A DNA stretch of 64,000 nt, taken from Gari tellinella (lineage: Eukaryota; Mollusca; Bivalvia; Cardiida; Psammobiidae). Below are positions 19,501-29,900 of this stretch, piece by piece. Within the stretch, counting starts at the first letter, position 1, and every line of letters begins with the position of its first letter. The notes beneath the pieces were generated by a model, which was given only the letters and a program-made list of their open reading frames with translations, did no database searches and was not told the origin of the DNA. Made by a program: the position numbers and the translations under genes. The stretch spans positions 25,058,189 to 25,122,188 of the forward strand of contig OV277869.1 of assembly GCA_922989275.2 (NCBI GenBank). Reading direction: 5' to 3'.

Positions 19501-22416
19501 TAGAGTGATCGCCTAATACAAGATTGACTGTAAAAGTTGACAATGATTACAAAGTTTCATAACGAGATGGCTGGTATGTTGCAACCCAATAATTGCAATA
19601 GATATCCAACCATTTACTCTATAGCTTATTTTAAGTATTGAAAACAGATGGTTGCTTAAAGCAGACTGAAATTAAAGCAGCATACATTCTACTTTACTTC
19701 CAGTCTGCTTAAACTACAGTCTGCTTAAATAAAGGATATTTATTGTGCATATTAATGACTGTATAAAGTTAAACTATTTACTTGAGTGAAGGAATAAATT
19801 AAATGTGTTAACATGAGTATCTATGGAGTAAAGGGTTGATGTAGGAAAACATTTTTGGCATGTACCACAGGTTTGATTTACAGTCAGACCTGTATTTAAT
19901 AGGCAGTCTGTTCCTCTACCTTTGTTGTGGTTCTGGGGCTTATTTGTCACAGGGAATGTTTTCTGTTTATTAGACCGAGATTATCCCCTCTGCTACAGTG
20001 GAGAAAACGTTATACTTTCCTGTTTACACGCAAATGTAAAACAATAAAATGCAGAAAAGGACAATTTTTTGACAATTCTGACTTTTCATTGAACATTATC
20101 TGAGTGGCAAACAGTTTGGAGCCTAATCAGGCTCCAAACTATTTGCACTGGAAATAGTACTTTTAGCGTAAAAGCGTTTACTGGGAAAGAATAGCGATTT
20201 CTCCACTGTAAGAGCTAAAAGGAAGGCGGATTGGTGGTTTTAATCCAAACACGCTGCTTTGAAACAAATGAGATTAGCCGAAATCATCATCATGTCATTT
20301 CATCATGCATCCCTCATTTATGGGCGCTTGTCTCGCAGATCCTGGCAAATCTAGCTCTTCATTGGCAGACTCAACAATTTTTACCGTCCGCACAATAGTT
20401 ATAATCCACTAAAACATTTAACTTCTTTTATTTCCGCATCGGCCACTCGTCGATTTGCAAAGATTTCCACTCAGGGCTCGATTTCTTAAAGGGACTCGCA
20501 ACCGGATGGTGTACTTGTCAAAATAAAATAAAATACTCAAATAAAAGCAAACTTGTGGCATTATTTGGCTTCTGACATTAAAAAAATATGATCAGTCCAA
20601 AAAAAGTCTCAAGAATCGTCACCGAATCTTAGATTTTTAGATATTTTCCATCGTTTTTCTATACCGACTAGTAGACGGTATAGTTGTTGTTGTTGCTTCT
20701 CTACACGGGCTCAGACATAAACACGAGCCGAATTACGAAGTTGTATGCACTTTCGATCGCTACACATTGAAATACGTTAAATCGATCCGAGATATACGGA
20801 TAGTTCCGTCGGTCCATTGGTCTAAACGGTTTCCCCTATTTTGCCTTCTGTCCGCCAATGCCGGGGCCCCGGGTTCGAATCCCACCAGAGACCAATATTT
20901 TTTTTTATTGAAATACATTTTTTAAACAGAATTTCTTATCCTAAACTAATATTTTACCATTTATATCAGCGTTTGACACATATTTACAAATTACTATTTT
21001 TAATGCACCATCTGGTTGCGAGTCGCTTTAAAGGGCCCCGACGCGATTGCTTTTTGAGAGAAAAATATATATACCTTCTGACGATTTTTCTCTCTAAAAA
21101 AAGCAATCGTGACGGGGCCCTTGTGCGCAGTCAAGCATTACCCATCTAAGACCTTAAAGTCTGAACTGAGCAAATGACTGCACCTACGGTCGCGAAACTT
21201 CAATGCTTCTGCACCTCTTTTAGTAGACCACGATGCACCGTATTTTGGTGACCTTCACCTTCACTTTGACCTCTAGGGTCAATGTTAAGGTTTTGCGTTA
21301 AAGGATGTTCCTTGCAGGAGGTGAGCTTCGTGATTTTTGATTACCCGTTCTGGTTATTGCTATTTTTACAGGCCATGGGACTGTCGTTTTCAGTACCCAA
21401 AGACATTGCAGTCCCGCCATCACTGAAGAATATTTATAAAGAACTTGTAGCCGACCCTAAAATACCTGGGTTCAAAACTCCGGACCACGGCTGCCTGGTG
21501 TCGTGGGCAGAGCAGGGAGTTCTGATGTTGAACGCCACCCTTACTGTCGAGTAAGTGTATAAGGTTGTTGTGTTATTGTAAAGTGGAAAAGACGTTATTC
21601 TTTCCCGCTGTTTAAGCTATTCGATAAAATTGAGAAATATGTCTGGTTAATTAAAGTTCAGAAGTTATATAATCATCTGAGTGTTTTTATCCACTGCAAT
21701 ACCAACTTCTTCTGAATGACTGTTTAACACGCTTTGACCCCCCCCCCCCCCCCAAGCCTGTTTTAAGGTTTGAAGACTTGGCAGTTGAAAACTTGAATCA
21801 GGTTGAAAATAAAGCTGAATGCTCCGTAAGGCACATTCTGCTTTACTTTCAGCCTGCTTTAAGCTACCATCTTCTAGGATATAGAAATACTTCTTACAGC
21901 ACATGAGTATGACTGTATAAATTGTAACTATTTTCTTTAGTGCCATTGGAAAGAAATAAAAAATAAAAGACGCTAAAAGATGCTTCTAATAGGGAAAGGG
22001 TTAACCCCTCTAATCCGGAGACTTTTGTAATCCGGTCACCTCTCTAAAGCGAACATATTGTTCAGTCCGGCAGGATTCGGTTTTCTTTAGTTTCACTGTT
22101 TTCACAATCTTGTTTCTTTTGTCTTGCCTTTTTCAGAGCACACAAGGCTAATTCCCATGCCAAATACGGATGGCAAACGTTCACAGACAACGTCATAAAA
22201 GCCATAGACCAACATTGTGATCACGTGGTCTTCATTCTATGGGGCGGCTTTGCTCACAAGAAGGAGAAACTTGTAGACCAGAAGAAACACAAAATCGTGA
22301 AAACCGCTCATCCGTCACCGCTATCATTCGGAAAGTTCATCAACTGTGGCTGTTTCTCGGACTGCAACGCGGCTTTAAAACAGCTAGAACTGAAGTCTGT
22401 TGACTGGTCCCTGTAA
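13593..22416 (+). CDS. UNG: Uracil-DNA glycosylase (family 1 UNG), complete, 5 exons, 273 aa
   Basis: Removes uracil from DNA and starts base-excision repair. Exons: 13593-13707, 16298-16497, 17700-17747, 21372-21550, 22137-22416; sum 822 nt, phases agree. The start ATG has A at -3. Exon 1 encodes a Lys/Arg-rich leader beginning [10 protein letters not shown], fitting a nuclear localisation signal; no mitochondrial presequence is evident in this form. Catalytic features are all present: the water-activating loop GQDPYH in exon 3, the uracil-pocket Asn in LMLNATLT, and the HPSPLS leucine loop with its His in exon 5. The family's NIYKEL, WAEQGV, ANSH and LWG stretches also match. Length is normal for a eukaryotic UNG. 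One departure from the vertebrate form is seen just after the catalytic loop, where the usual GPNQAHGL-type stretch reads DNGQAMGL. Lies head to head with MSL1. Intron 3 holds a Pal-C element and a 546-bp TTAA element; intron 1 holds several nested palindromes. Confidence 0.97.
13897..14400. mobile_element. Pal-A element carrying a Pal-B insertion at its hairpin tip
   Basis: Left arm starts TTAACCAATTACCCCCATA. The hairpin is cut at AATGCGCC/TTAA, the Pal-B element (14064-14332) follows, and the hairpin resumes at TTAA/GGCGCATTCTGC. The right arm is truncated near 14400. Confidence 0.78.
14064..14332. mobile_element. Pal-B element inserted into a Pal-A hairpin
   Basis: Starts TTAACCCTTTGCACCCTAGT and ends CAGGGAGGAAAGAGTTAA; central hairpin GATCAGAGGGCTCCGAAAGG with complement. 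The TTAA is present on both sides, while an uninterrupted Pal-A core has it once, so it is the duplicated target. Confidence 0.78.
15222..15690. mobile_element. Pal-E copy interrupted by Pal-B sequence(s)
   Basis: Left piece CAAGGTGACAGTAAAACAGA (about 15240-15268) belongs to Pal-E; it breaks at TTAA 15271-15274, where Pal-B begins. A second Pal-B left end starts at about 15390, and the combined insertion closes with GGGAGGAAAGAGTTAA at 15633. Pal-E right-arm sequence follows (AATAGAGAGGTTTTAC). Confidence 0.6.
15996..16244. mobile_element. Pal-D element (TA-flanked), 54 bp before UNG exon 2
   Basis: Ends CAGTGGAGAATGTGTTATTC and GAATAACAGATTCTCCACTG beside TA; centre AGACGCCGGGTAACCCGGCG with long arms around CAAACAGTTTGGAGCCAGAT. 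Contains no real gene; its open frames are by-products of the palindrome and recur in other copies. Confidence 0.75.
17160..17296. repeat. Pal-F hairpin in UNG intron 2
   Basis: Nearly perfect hairpin: TTTATAAAGCTTTTGAGTTG ... GATTTGAGTCTAGGCTCAAATC ... CAACTCAAACGCTTTATAAC (arm of about 65 nt). No obvious terminal duplication. Confidence 0.65.
17410..17428 (+). repeat. Poly-G run
   Basis: Nineteen consecutive G. Similar C runs occur at 21740-21754, 25086-25112 and 30090-30109. Lengths of such runs are often unreliable in assemblies. Confidence 0.8.
17889..18102. mobile_element. Pal-C element, 214 bp, TTAA-flanked
   Basis: Ends TTAACCCTTAGCCCGCCAAA and GGCAGGCTAAGGGTTAA. Core CAAACAGCTTGGACCCGGAT, then GAGACGCCGAGTTACTCGGC. 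A second copy of exactly the same length lies at 56295-56508 and looks almost identical, which suggests recent activity. Confidence 0.78.
18395..18720. repeat. Low-complexity mollusc-type interspersed repeat fragments in UNG intron 3
   Basis: Phrases such as TTTAGCTCAACTCCATTAAG, CCCCGGCGTCGGCGTCCGG and GTTAAGGTTTTGCG recur at 21130-21300 (GTTAAGGTTTTGCGTTAA, CACCTACGGTCGCGAAACTT). 18720-19560 is AT-rich with no recognisable gene. Confidence 0.45.
19994..20210. mobile_element. Pal-D element, diverged copy
   Basis: TA-CAGTGGAGAAAACGTTATAC at left and GGGAAAGAATAGCGATTTCT-CCACTG-TA at right; the core hairpin is shortened to GGAGCCTAATCAGGCTCC. Confidence 0.65.
20486..21031. mobile_element. 546-bp TTAA element with internal tRNA-like box B, copy 1
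   Basis: Bounded by TTAA (20486-20489, 21028-21031). Inverted ends AGGGACTCGCAACCGGATGG and its near-complement CCATCTGGTTGCGAGTCGCT. The inside holds a tRNA-like segment at about 20811-20895: TTGGTCTAAACGG resembles box A, GGTTCGAATCC (20872-20882) is a perfect box B, and the segment ends CCACCAGAGACC. No clean cloverleaf can be drawn. Also inside is a small hairpin ACCGACTAGTAGACGGTAT. TTAA target and inverted ends fit a piggyBac-type MITE. No open frame of note. Confidence 0.72.
21766..22006. mobile_element. Pal-A element in UNG intron 4
   Basis: Hairpin ATCAGGTTGAAAATAAAGC / its complement, followed by the right arm GACTGTATAAATTGTAACTA and AGGGAAAGGGTTAA. The left end is disturbed by a run of C. 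Confidence 0.6.
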
Positions 22417-22447
22417 TGATAATTATTCACTCTACAACAACAACAGC

Positions 22448-22453
22448 AATAAA
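22448..22453 (+). promoter_or_regulatory. Polyadenylation signal AATAAA of UNG
   Basis: Canonical AATAAA 31 bp after the UNG stop codon, in a short AT-rich 3'UTR; a GT-rich stretch follows. The 3'UTR would be very short. The next palindrome (Pal-F) starts about 50 bp further on. Confidence 0.55.
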
Positions 22454-22502
22454 TCTGAACAACTATGCATTAAAGCTTTGTTAATAAACACAGTGCAGCC
22501 TG

Positions 22503-22648
22503 GCTCCGACGTTATAAAGATTTTGTCTTGAGTCTAAACTCGTTCCCTAGCATTTGATTGGTCAGATTTGAGCCTAGGCTCAAATCTGACCAATCAAATG
22601 CTTGGGAACACACTCAGACTCAACTAAAGCGCTTTATAACATCGGAGC
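22503..22648. repeat. Pal-F hairpin just downstream of UNG
   Basis: Arms GCTCCGACGTTATAAAGATT and its near-complement close at GAGCCTAGGCTC. Starts about 50 bp after the UNG polyadenylation signal. Confidence 0.65.
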
Positions 22649-22829
22649 CTGAGCTCTAGACAAAAATGGGTGAACTATATTTGCAACATTTTCTTTTTTT
22701 CTTATGTCTCCCCAAACCCTATGTTATGAGTACTCATTAGAATAGTCTCGAAAACAACTGGTTTTGGTGGACACAGAAGGAATTTAGTTTCTGAAGTATA
22801 TAAATCCACCTTATCTGGAACTCTGTTTA

Positions 22830-25800
22830 GCAGTGCCATAGCATAGACCCAGTGAACTGTTACAATATATTTATATGTAAACTGCTCTTTTTTTTAATAT
22901 TTCTACCTCTAAGGGCATTTTTTCTTTAAATACTATTTATTTCCCTATCTGGAATATTGTCATACTTATTGTTACAATATACTTGGTATGTGAGTGATAC
23001 GGACTTGAATATTGTTTTGACTTCCCATTTAATACTTTGATCAGCATTACAAGTTACCACTATGCACTACATTATAACCACAGGTACTTGACACATTTTG
23101 ATTTAAAAAATTGTAAAAATAAATAAAATTGTATCAAGTAGATCTACCTATGATCATAAACTTATCAAATCCCTTTTGGCGTTTTGGCGATCTCTTAAGT
23201 CACCTGGCACGAAATGCCATGATGAGCTATTGGGATCGCATTTGTCCATTGTTGTCTGTCCGACGTCGTCCGTCGTTTTGTTTTGTTTTTCATACCCAAT
23301 ATATAGCACTACACCATCAGTCATTTGAATTGCCTTTATGTGTCTAGTGTACAGGGATATAGGCTGATCACATTATTAAATTTAAGGTACACCGGACCTT
23401 TTGAAAAATAGTGAATTACCTGAGGTAAGTTGCCCAGAATACTGAACCCAGTGTTCCAAACTTCAAACGGTTACCTGAAATAGTTATTGAGGTACTAAGG
23501 CTGCCATAAGTTGATCATGAAAAATCCTAAGATTTCCAAATTTTCTATTTATCAAGCGCGATTACTTTTAATCAGGCGGAAAGTAAGGCAGAATGCGCAT
23601 TAAGGCACACCCTGCTTCACTTTCAGTCTGCTTTAAGCTACTATCTGCTAGGATAAAAATCCGAAGACTTTGAAAAAATCTGAAGTAATGGTAGCCCTGT
23701 CTTACAAAAACAGCAACATAAAAACCGACAAAAATGTCTACGCGGTCGACAGTGGGGCGACAATAGCTCGAGGTTTTCAAAAGTTGAGCTTAACATGCCT
23801 GTCGTCTGTGTCACAAAACCGTAATCTTGTCTATAACTTTTGCACTCCTGAACGTATGACTTTAAAAGTTGCTCTGTGCCTTGCTTGTATCAAGACCTTT
23901 TCGAAAACAATCCAACATTTTGGCCCTGCGATCTTGACCTTTGACCTGCTTTTGTAAATTTCGTTAATGCTTATAACGCTTGAACCAATAGGCATAGGGC
24001 TTACGTGCTTTGTTCGTATTTTTCTTGTGTTAAAACCTCTCCAAACATACCGATGCTTTTAAACATGTGACCTTGACCTGTGACCTATTTAATGAAAGTT
24101 TAACCTAAAACCTTAACCTTAGCTATAACTCTTGCACTGTTGGACACGGACCTTTTTTACTTGACATGTGCCTTATTTTAGTTTAGGACTTTCCGACGAT
24201 GTCAACATTTGGCCCTTGTGACCTTGACCTACTTTTGTTAAATCTTTAGATGCCTATTACATTTACACACTTAGGCTAAGACTTCCATGCTTGGTTTGTA
24301 TCTTTATTGTCTTAAGACCTTTTGAACCGTACCAACTTTTTTACCATGTGACCTTGACAGTTGGCCTGTTTAACCAAAAACCTTTACATTGGCTATGATT
24401 TTTGCACTATTGGACATGGTTCCTTTATACTTGGCATGCGCTTTCCTTTTGTCGAGACCTTTCCAACCATGCCAGCATTAATGCCATTGTGACCTTTGAC
24501 CTACTTTTGTAAAAATCTTTAAATGCCAATAACATTGGTACGTAGGTCTAGGACTTTCATACTTAGTACATTGTATGTACATGTATCTTTCTTGTACTTA
24601 GACCTTTCAAAACATTTTACCATGTGACATTGACCTTGACCTTTGAACAATTTAGTAAAACTTTAAGCAAAGACCCTAGCATTGGCTATAACTGTTGTAC
24701 TATGGCACATTCGTCTTTTATACTTGACATGTGCCTTCCTTTTGTCGAGAGCTTTTCGACCATGCGAACAATTTCGCCTTTGACGTTTGACCTACTTTCA
24801 CAGGAACCAATAGGCATACGGATTCCATATTTGGTATGTATATGTCTTGTCTTAACCCATCAACCCATAAATTCGCCTTTTAACGCCGCTAATTTATACA
24901 TCCATTGAAGAAAATAGTTCCATTTTATACAGTCATCAATATGCTCCAGATAGAATCATAAAGCATGTTGAAAGTAAAGCAGAAAGAATTGTCAACAACG
25001 GTGATATTTTCAATGTTTTATTGCAAGGCGTTTGCGTTTCACACAGGCTGTCATGCTATGTTTACTACGCATCTCAACTCCTAAACCCCCCCCCCCCCCC
25101 CCCCCCCCCCCCGTATTATCTCTTTCCTCCCTGAGACTTTAAATGGACAATTCCAGTTTCCAGTTTCGTCTAGTCCATTTCTGACTTTTACGGGTTGTTT
25201 TTGTCAATATTTGGCATTATGACAAACAGTGAATACCCTGATCTGGGTATTCACTGTTTGCACAGGACAAGTGTACTATTCACATGTACACTGTTTGAAA
25301 AGAACGCCTATATGCGGGACTAGGGTTCAAAGGGTTATACTGCAATATCCGTAGACGGTACATTTTCTCATAACAGTAAAAACACAATAACTTGATATAA
25401 TGTGAACTAATGAAGGGTGGCAGAAAAGCAAAACGAAAGTAAAGCATCTAATGTATTTCGCTTTCTACCTTTATCCTGCTTTAATATATCATTTGCCTCG
25501 AACACTGTCAACTGCAACTTTGTGATTTTTATGATCAAAGAAGCTTTCCGTTAAAAGAATTAAATGGCTAAATAATGAAACAAAATAATACATCGACATA
25601 ATTATACAGCACAGCCTCTCTATTACGACCACTAAAATGTGTTAAATATTTGGTGTTTAAAGTCAGGTGTAAATAAAACAATGTGTTAGTAAAACAGAAA
25701 GCTCCTTTCAGGTTTACTGTCACCTTTAAGCTTTCACCTGTCTTTTATATCAACCAATAGCCTTCTTTTTGTGGTTGTGATAGAAACGTTTTACTGTACA

Positions 25801-26279
25801 TCGTTTTTTTTTACAGTATATATATATAATTAAAATTTCTACTGTGTCTGAGGGGTTGTAAGTAACGACAACCCTGTGAAGGGGCTGGGATGGTGGTCAT
25901 GTGACTAGCATATGCCACTTGATGTATCCGCGGGTATTATGATCATATTGCAATTAAACCAGTTCATATTAAGCCAGTTCATACGAGTACATATTAACTG
26001 GACACATGGTCGGTTATGTAACGGTGCATTCGAGTAGAGACGATGTAGATATGGTTTATTTGGACAAACTCTCCAGTTTTTTAAGACGCAGTACATAAAC
26101 TAATGACTGCGTTTTATAAGGGTCTGAACATCAAAATTTCATGGTTGGATTAATTTGAAATTATTTCCGTTTTTACTATTTATATATCTTTGTGTGTTGG
26201 CAAATGTGTTATTGTAACATGTGATGATATATTTCATAGAATCGGGGTTTATTGTGTGACATAGCCTATGACATTGGCT
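22830..26279. repeat. Gene-free stretch between UNG and HSPA12
   Basis: No exon is supported. It holds a Pal-H/Pal-A composite (about 23500-23700), a degenerate tandem repeat of roughly 290-300 bp (23800-24860) built on TGACCTTGACCTACTTTTGT and GCACTGTTGGACACGGACC-like phrases, a poly-C run (25086-25112), a Pal-B copy (25118-25337) and a Pal-E copy (about 25613-25797). Confidence 0.55.
23800..24860 (+). repeat. Degenerate ~300-bp tandem repeat
   Basis: Three to four units share, in order, GTGACCTTGACCT, CTACTTTTGTAAATCTTT, GCCAATAACATT, GGACTTTCATACTTGGT, TCTTGTCTTAAGACCTTT and TATAACTCTTGCACTATTGG-like phrases. Units have drifted strongly; small open frames in it are not credible genes. Confidence 0.55.
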
Positions 26280-26550
26280 TTCTACGGAACGTGGGATGTT
26301 ACGGCGTTTAGAATATATTAATGTGAGTATGTGATCTATTAATGTTTTATTACAAAATGCATGCGTCTTAAATTATGAATTTATGGTAATTTCGGACCCC
26401 TGCTGTTTCGTATCTGATTTATTTGGACTGAAGGTAAGAAAGATGCTGGCTCGCAGATTACGCACAGAGGAAACGGGTGTGCAGTAAAATATTGTTAGAA
26501 AACTCCGCACAGGCATTGAATTGCCGCGGGCGATCACAGACCACGTGCGG
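26280..26550 (+). other. Candidate non-coding first exon of the HSPA12-like gene
   Basis: The first coding exon of the Hsp70 gene starts just after an acceptor (30994), so an upstream untranslated exon is needed. The only repeat-poor, locally GC-richer stretch upstream is here; it includes CCGCGGGCGATC and a CACGTG E-box (near 26541-26546) and ends at a strong donor, GCGG/GTAAGG, at 26551. The 5' limit is arbitrary. This is inference without transcript support. Confidence 0.3.
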
Positions 26551-26577
26551 GTAAGGGGATTAACTATAACGGGCATT

Positions 26578-26634
26578 TGCAAACAGTTTGGATCCAGATG
26601 AGACGCGGCGTCTCACCAGGATCCAAACTGTTTG
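26578..26634. repeat. Short palindrome CAAACAGTTTGGATCC type
   Basis: GCAAACAGTTTGGATCCAGA ... ATCCAAACTGTTTG around GAGACGCGGCGTCTC. The same core occurs in TTAA elements at 45023-45262, 59105-59345, 60373-60618 and 61366-61570. Confidence 0.55.
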
Positions 26635-26849
26635 AATATTACCTTCTATCGGTTTTCTGAGTTTAGAGCAGTCTAGATTAAGCAGACGATAACGTGACGT
26701 GTTAAAGGCTTAGGCTCTTTAATTGTAGATCTAGTCTGTTAAAATTGTTGTCTGCTAATTTCATGAAATTTGTCAGGTCTTATATGTATTATTGTAACAG
26801 GATCCAAGTGTCAAATAGTTTGTATGCAGATCAGCCCATATGTTTAGAT

Positions 26850-27095
26850 TTGTTTTAGTTTTGAAGACAGGTGGTCACTTAATGCATGCAGGTTGAAAAT
26901 AAAGCAGAATGCATATAAGGTGCATTCTGCTTTATTTTCAGCTTACTTTTAAGTTACCATCAGCTAGGATATAGAAACTATTTTTTATATAATACATAAT
27001 TCATGACTGTTTAAATCTTAACTTTTTTCTTTGGTGGATGAATAATTTAAGGTGTTAAAATGCATATCTATGGATTAAAGGGATAATAAAGAAGA
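26850..27095. mobile_element. Pal-A element
   Basis: Hairpin TGCAGGTTGAAAATAAAGCA / its complement; right arm GGATGAATAATTTAAGGTGT then TATGGATTAAAGGGATAA. Ends are degenerate. Confidence 0.55.
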
Positions 27096-27235
27096 GCTGG
27101 TCATAATTGTATTGTGAACAGTGATGACCTTACCAGGCTACCAGCTGCCATATCAAAGTATTAGTTTGATCATACATAAAGCAATCACATGCTTTCAATG
27201 ATTTCCACTCTTTCTATGTCCATTGTTCACTTATC

Positions 27236-27502
27236 CCTTTAAACCTGTTTCCAGTGTTGAAGATAGGTGACCACTTAAAGCAGGCTGAAAGTAAAGCAAA
27301 ATGCACATTAAGGCATATTCTGTTTTACTTTCAGCCTGCTGTAAGCTAGCTTTGTGACTTAATAGACTCTAGAAAACATTTCTTATAATACATAGTCATG
27401 GCTGTATAAACTGGAACATAATAGTCTTAATTTTTTTCAGTGGAGGAATAAATTATATTGAATGCATTAAAATGTATATTTATATATGGAGTAATGTGTT
27501 AA
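27236..27502. mobile_element. Pal-A element abutting a TTAA element
   Basis: Hairpin AAAGCAGGCTGAAAGTAAAG / complement and right arm ending TATGGAGTAATGTGTTAA. Its terminal TTAA (27499-27502) is also the left TTAA of the next element. Confidence 0.62.
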
Positions 27503-28045
27503 AGTGACTCGCAACCAGATGGTGCATTAAAAATAGTAATTTGTAAATATGTGTCAAACGCTTATATAAATGGTAAAGAATTAGTTTAGGATAAGAAATT
27601 CTGTTTAAAAAAAATGTATTTCAATAAAAAAAAAATATTGGTCTCTGGTGGGATTCGAACCCGGGGCCCGGCATTGGCGGACAGAAGGCAAAATAGGGGA
27701 AAACGCTTAGACCAATGGACCACGGAACTATCCGTTTATCTCGGATCGATTTAACGTATTTCAATGTGTAGCGATCGAAAGTGCATACAACTGCGTAATG
27801 CGGCTCGAGTTTATGTCTGAGCCCGTGTAGAGAAGCAACAACAACAACTATACCGTTAGCTAACGCTATAGAAAAACGATGGAAAATATCTAAAAATCTA
27901 AGATTCGGTGACGATTCTTGAGACTTTTTTTGGACTGATCATATTTTTTTTAATGTCAGAAGCCAAATAATGCCACAAATTTGCTTTTATTTGAGTATTT
28001 TATTTTATTTTGACAAGTACACCATCCGGTTGCGAGTCCCTTTAA
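27499..28045. mobile_element. 547-bp TTAA element with internal tRNA-like box B, copy 2 (inverted)
   Basis: Same element as 20486-21031 in the opposite orientation, with TTAA at both ends (27499-27502, 28042-28045) and ends AGTGACTCGCAACCAGATGG / CCATCCGGTTGCGAGTCCCT. The tRNA-like box B is on the minus strand at 27651-27661. The two copies agree over their whole length with few differences. Confidence 0.75.
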
Positions 28046-28194
28046 CAAACAAATTCATATTAAGTTATTACAGCAAATTCAGTTTAACCTGTAATATCTT
28101 GGGGAACCAAGAAAATTACTGTAAGGAGATCTTCTGATTGACTGTACATAGCTTTTCATTTGGGCTTTTTCTTTTCTTATATTTAACACATTAC

Positions 28195-28695
28195 CATATA
28201 TATACTCCTTTGTTTTCCTCTAATCTATTCCTCTACTTAAGAAATTAGTTTCACTTAATATACGGTACTCATGGATATACACCATAAGAAATCAGGGCTG
28301 CCATTTCTCCGGATTTTTCCTAAATCTCCGGATTTTCCCCCAGTACATGGTAGCTTAAAGCAGGCTGAAAGTAAAGCAGGATGAGCCCTAAGGCGCATTC
28401 TGCTTTACTTACAGTCTGCTTTAAGAAGTCACATGTCAACAAAACAAGAAAAAGGCTATGGGGTAAAGGTACGATTCGTAAAATCGCACTTGAAAAATAC
28501 AAATTTGGAACTCTTAGGATTTTTTATGTCAACTTATGGCAGCCCTGAGAAATAGTTTTTATATCATAGCAGATGGTAGCTTAAAGCAGGCTGAAAGTAA
28601 AGCAGAATGCACCTTAAGGCACATTTTGCTTTACTTTCAACCTGTTTTAAGTGGAAACCTGTACTAAGAAAAGGCTATGATGTAATGGGTTAATC
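28195..28695. mobile_element. Pal-A copy holding a Pal-H element that itself holds a Pal-A hairpin
   Basis: Left arm of Pal-A runs to CACCATAAGAAAT (28289); a Pal-H element follows (28290-28550) and Pal-A resumes at AGAAATAGTTTTTATATCAT, continues through its own hairpin (28575-28640) and ends TAATGGGTTAA. AGAAAT is repeated on both sides of the insertion. Confidence 0.65.
28294..28547. mobile_element. Pal-H element (CAGGGCTGCCAT ends) with captured Pal-A hairpin
   Basis: Ends CAGGGCTGCCATTTCTCC and TTATGGCAGCCCTG. Outer arms carry TCCGGATTTTTCC-like phrases; the centre is a Pal-A hairpin (AAAGCAGGCTGAAAGTAAAG). Flanking AGAAAT duplication fits a hAT-type insertion. Confidence 0.62.
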
Positions 28696-28748
28696 TAAAA
28701 TATAAGACTGAAGTACTCCAAGCTGTCCAAATGTCCTGTATAATTACT

Positions 28749-28998
28749 TTAACCCTTTGAACCCTAGTCCCGCATATAGGCGTCCTTTTCATACAGTGTA
28801 CTTGTGAATAGATCACTTGTCCTATGCATATAGTGAAGACCCAGATCAGAGGGCTCCGAAAGGAGCCCTCTGATCAGGGTCTTCACTGTTTGTTATAATG
28901 CCAAAAATGGACAAAACAACCCTTAAAAGCCAGAAATGGACTGGACTAAAATGGAAACTGGAATTGTCCATTTGAGGTTTCAGGGAGGAAAGAGTTAA
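28749..28998. mobile_element. Pal-B element, well preserved
   Basis: TTAACCCTTTGAACCCTAGT left end; CAGGGAGGAAAGAGTTAA right end; core GATCAGAGGGCTCCGAAAGG plus complement. Nearly the same as the nested copy at 14064-14332. Confidence 0.75.
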
Positions 28999-29196
28999 CA
29001 ATATTATTTTTCAGGGCCTTTTTAAAAGTGTGTGAACAGTGATGGGTCACATGGAGTTGCGGAATGCTCAGCAGGGTGTACTTTTTCCTGTTGGAATTCC
29101 ATAAGAGTTGAATACCTTTTAAAAAGGTACTGGAATTTGGTTTACAAAAAAATCTTTCTATATAGATGAACATAGCTAATACCTGAGCTAAATGTC

Positions 29197-29483
29197 TTAA
29201 CCCTTTGAACACTAGTCATGCATATATGCATCATTTGCAAACAGTGTACCTGAGAAGAGTACTTATCCTAATGAAAGCCCTCTGATCAGGGTCTTCACTG
29301 TCTTATAGGAACTGAACAGAGTACTTTTGCACCATGCAAACAGTGAAGACCCAGATTAGAGGGCTCCTAAAGAAGTTTTTGTCATGTTGCAATGAATTTA
29401 ATAAAAACAACCCTAAACAGTTAAAATGGGCTAGACTAAATTAAGAACTAGAATGGTCCATTTCAAGTTTCAGGGAGGAAAAG
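29197..29483. mobile_element. Pal-B element, degenerate
   Basis: Begins TTAACCCTTTGAACACTAGT; two displaced core fragments and a final CAGGGAGGAAAAG. The right TTAA is lost. Confidence 0.5.
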
Positions 29484-29814
29484 TTTTCTCTTGCTACATG
29501 CCTTTTGAAAACAGTGTAGACCCAGATTAGATATTTCCTGAAGTGGCATTAGCTTGTATTATTTCCTAAACATTGTAGGAAGCTTTCTGCATTATTTATG
29601 TCTTGCATTAGTTCTTTACTCCATAGCCCTGTTTCTATTGTTTTGAAGACAGGTAACCACTTGAAGTTGAAAGTAAAGCAGAATGCATGTTACGTTGACT
29701 CGCTAGCGGGCACCCCGCATTTCGAGTTCCAGAAATGCTCATGATTTTCACAATTTTTTTGGCACATGCTTATGTTCTAGACAATTACACAAAGAACTGT
29801 TTGATAAGTTTCAG

Positions 29815-29900
29815 TTTGTTTCTTGATAGCTCTGTTGGTAGAGAGATTGACTAGCAATCCAAAGGTTTTAGGTTCGAGTCCCATTCGATTAAATCTTTTT
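29815..29900 (+). repeat. tRNA-like segment (SINE head), not a functional tRNA gene
   Basis: TAGCTCTGTTGGTAGAGAG matches box A and GGTTCGAGTCCC matches box B, 30-odd bases apart. Acceptor stem pairing is not found. The sequence after it (TTATTGACCTGTCAGTCCAT) recurs after a similar head near 53300-53430. Confidence 0.55.

Noticed and set aside
20811..20895. Functional tRNA gene
   Set aside because: Box B is perfect but no acceptor or anticodon stem closes properly, and the segment is repeated within a mobile element.
29815..29900. Functional tRNA gene
   Set aside because: Boxes A and B are present but the acceptor stem does not pair and a related segment occurs at 53300, so it is SINE-like.
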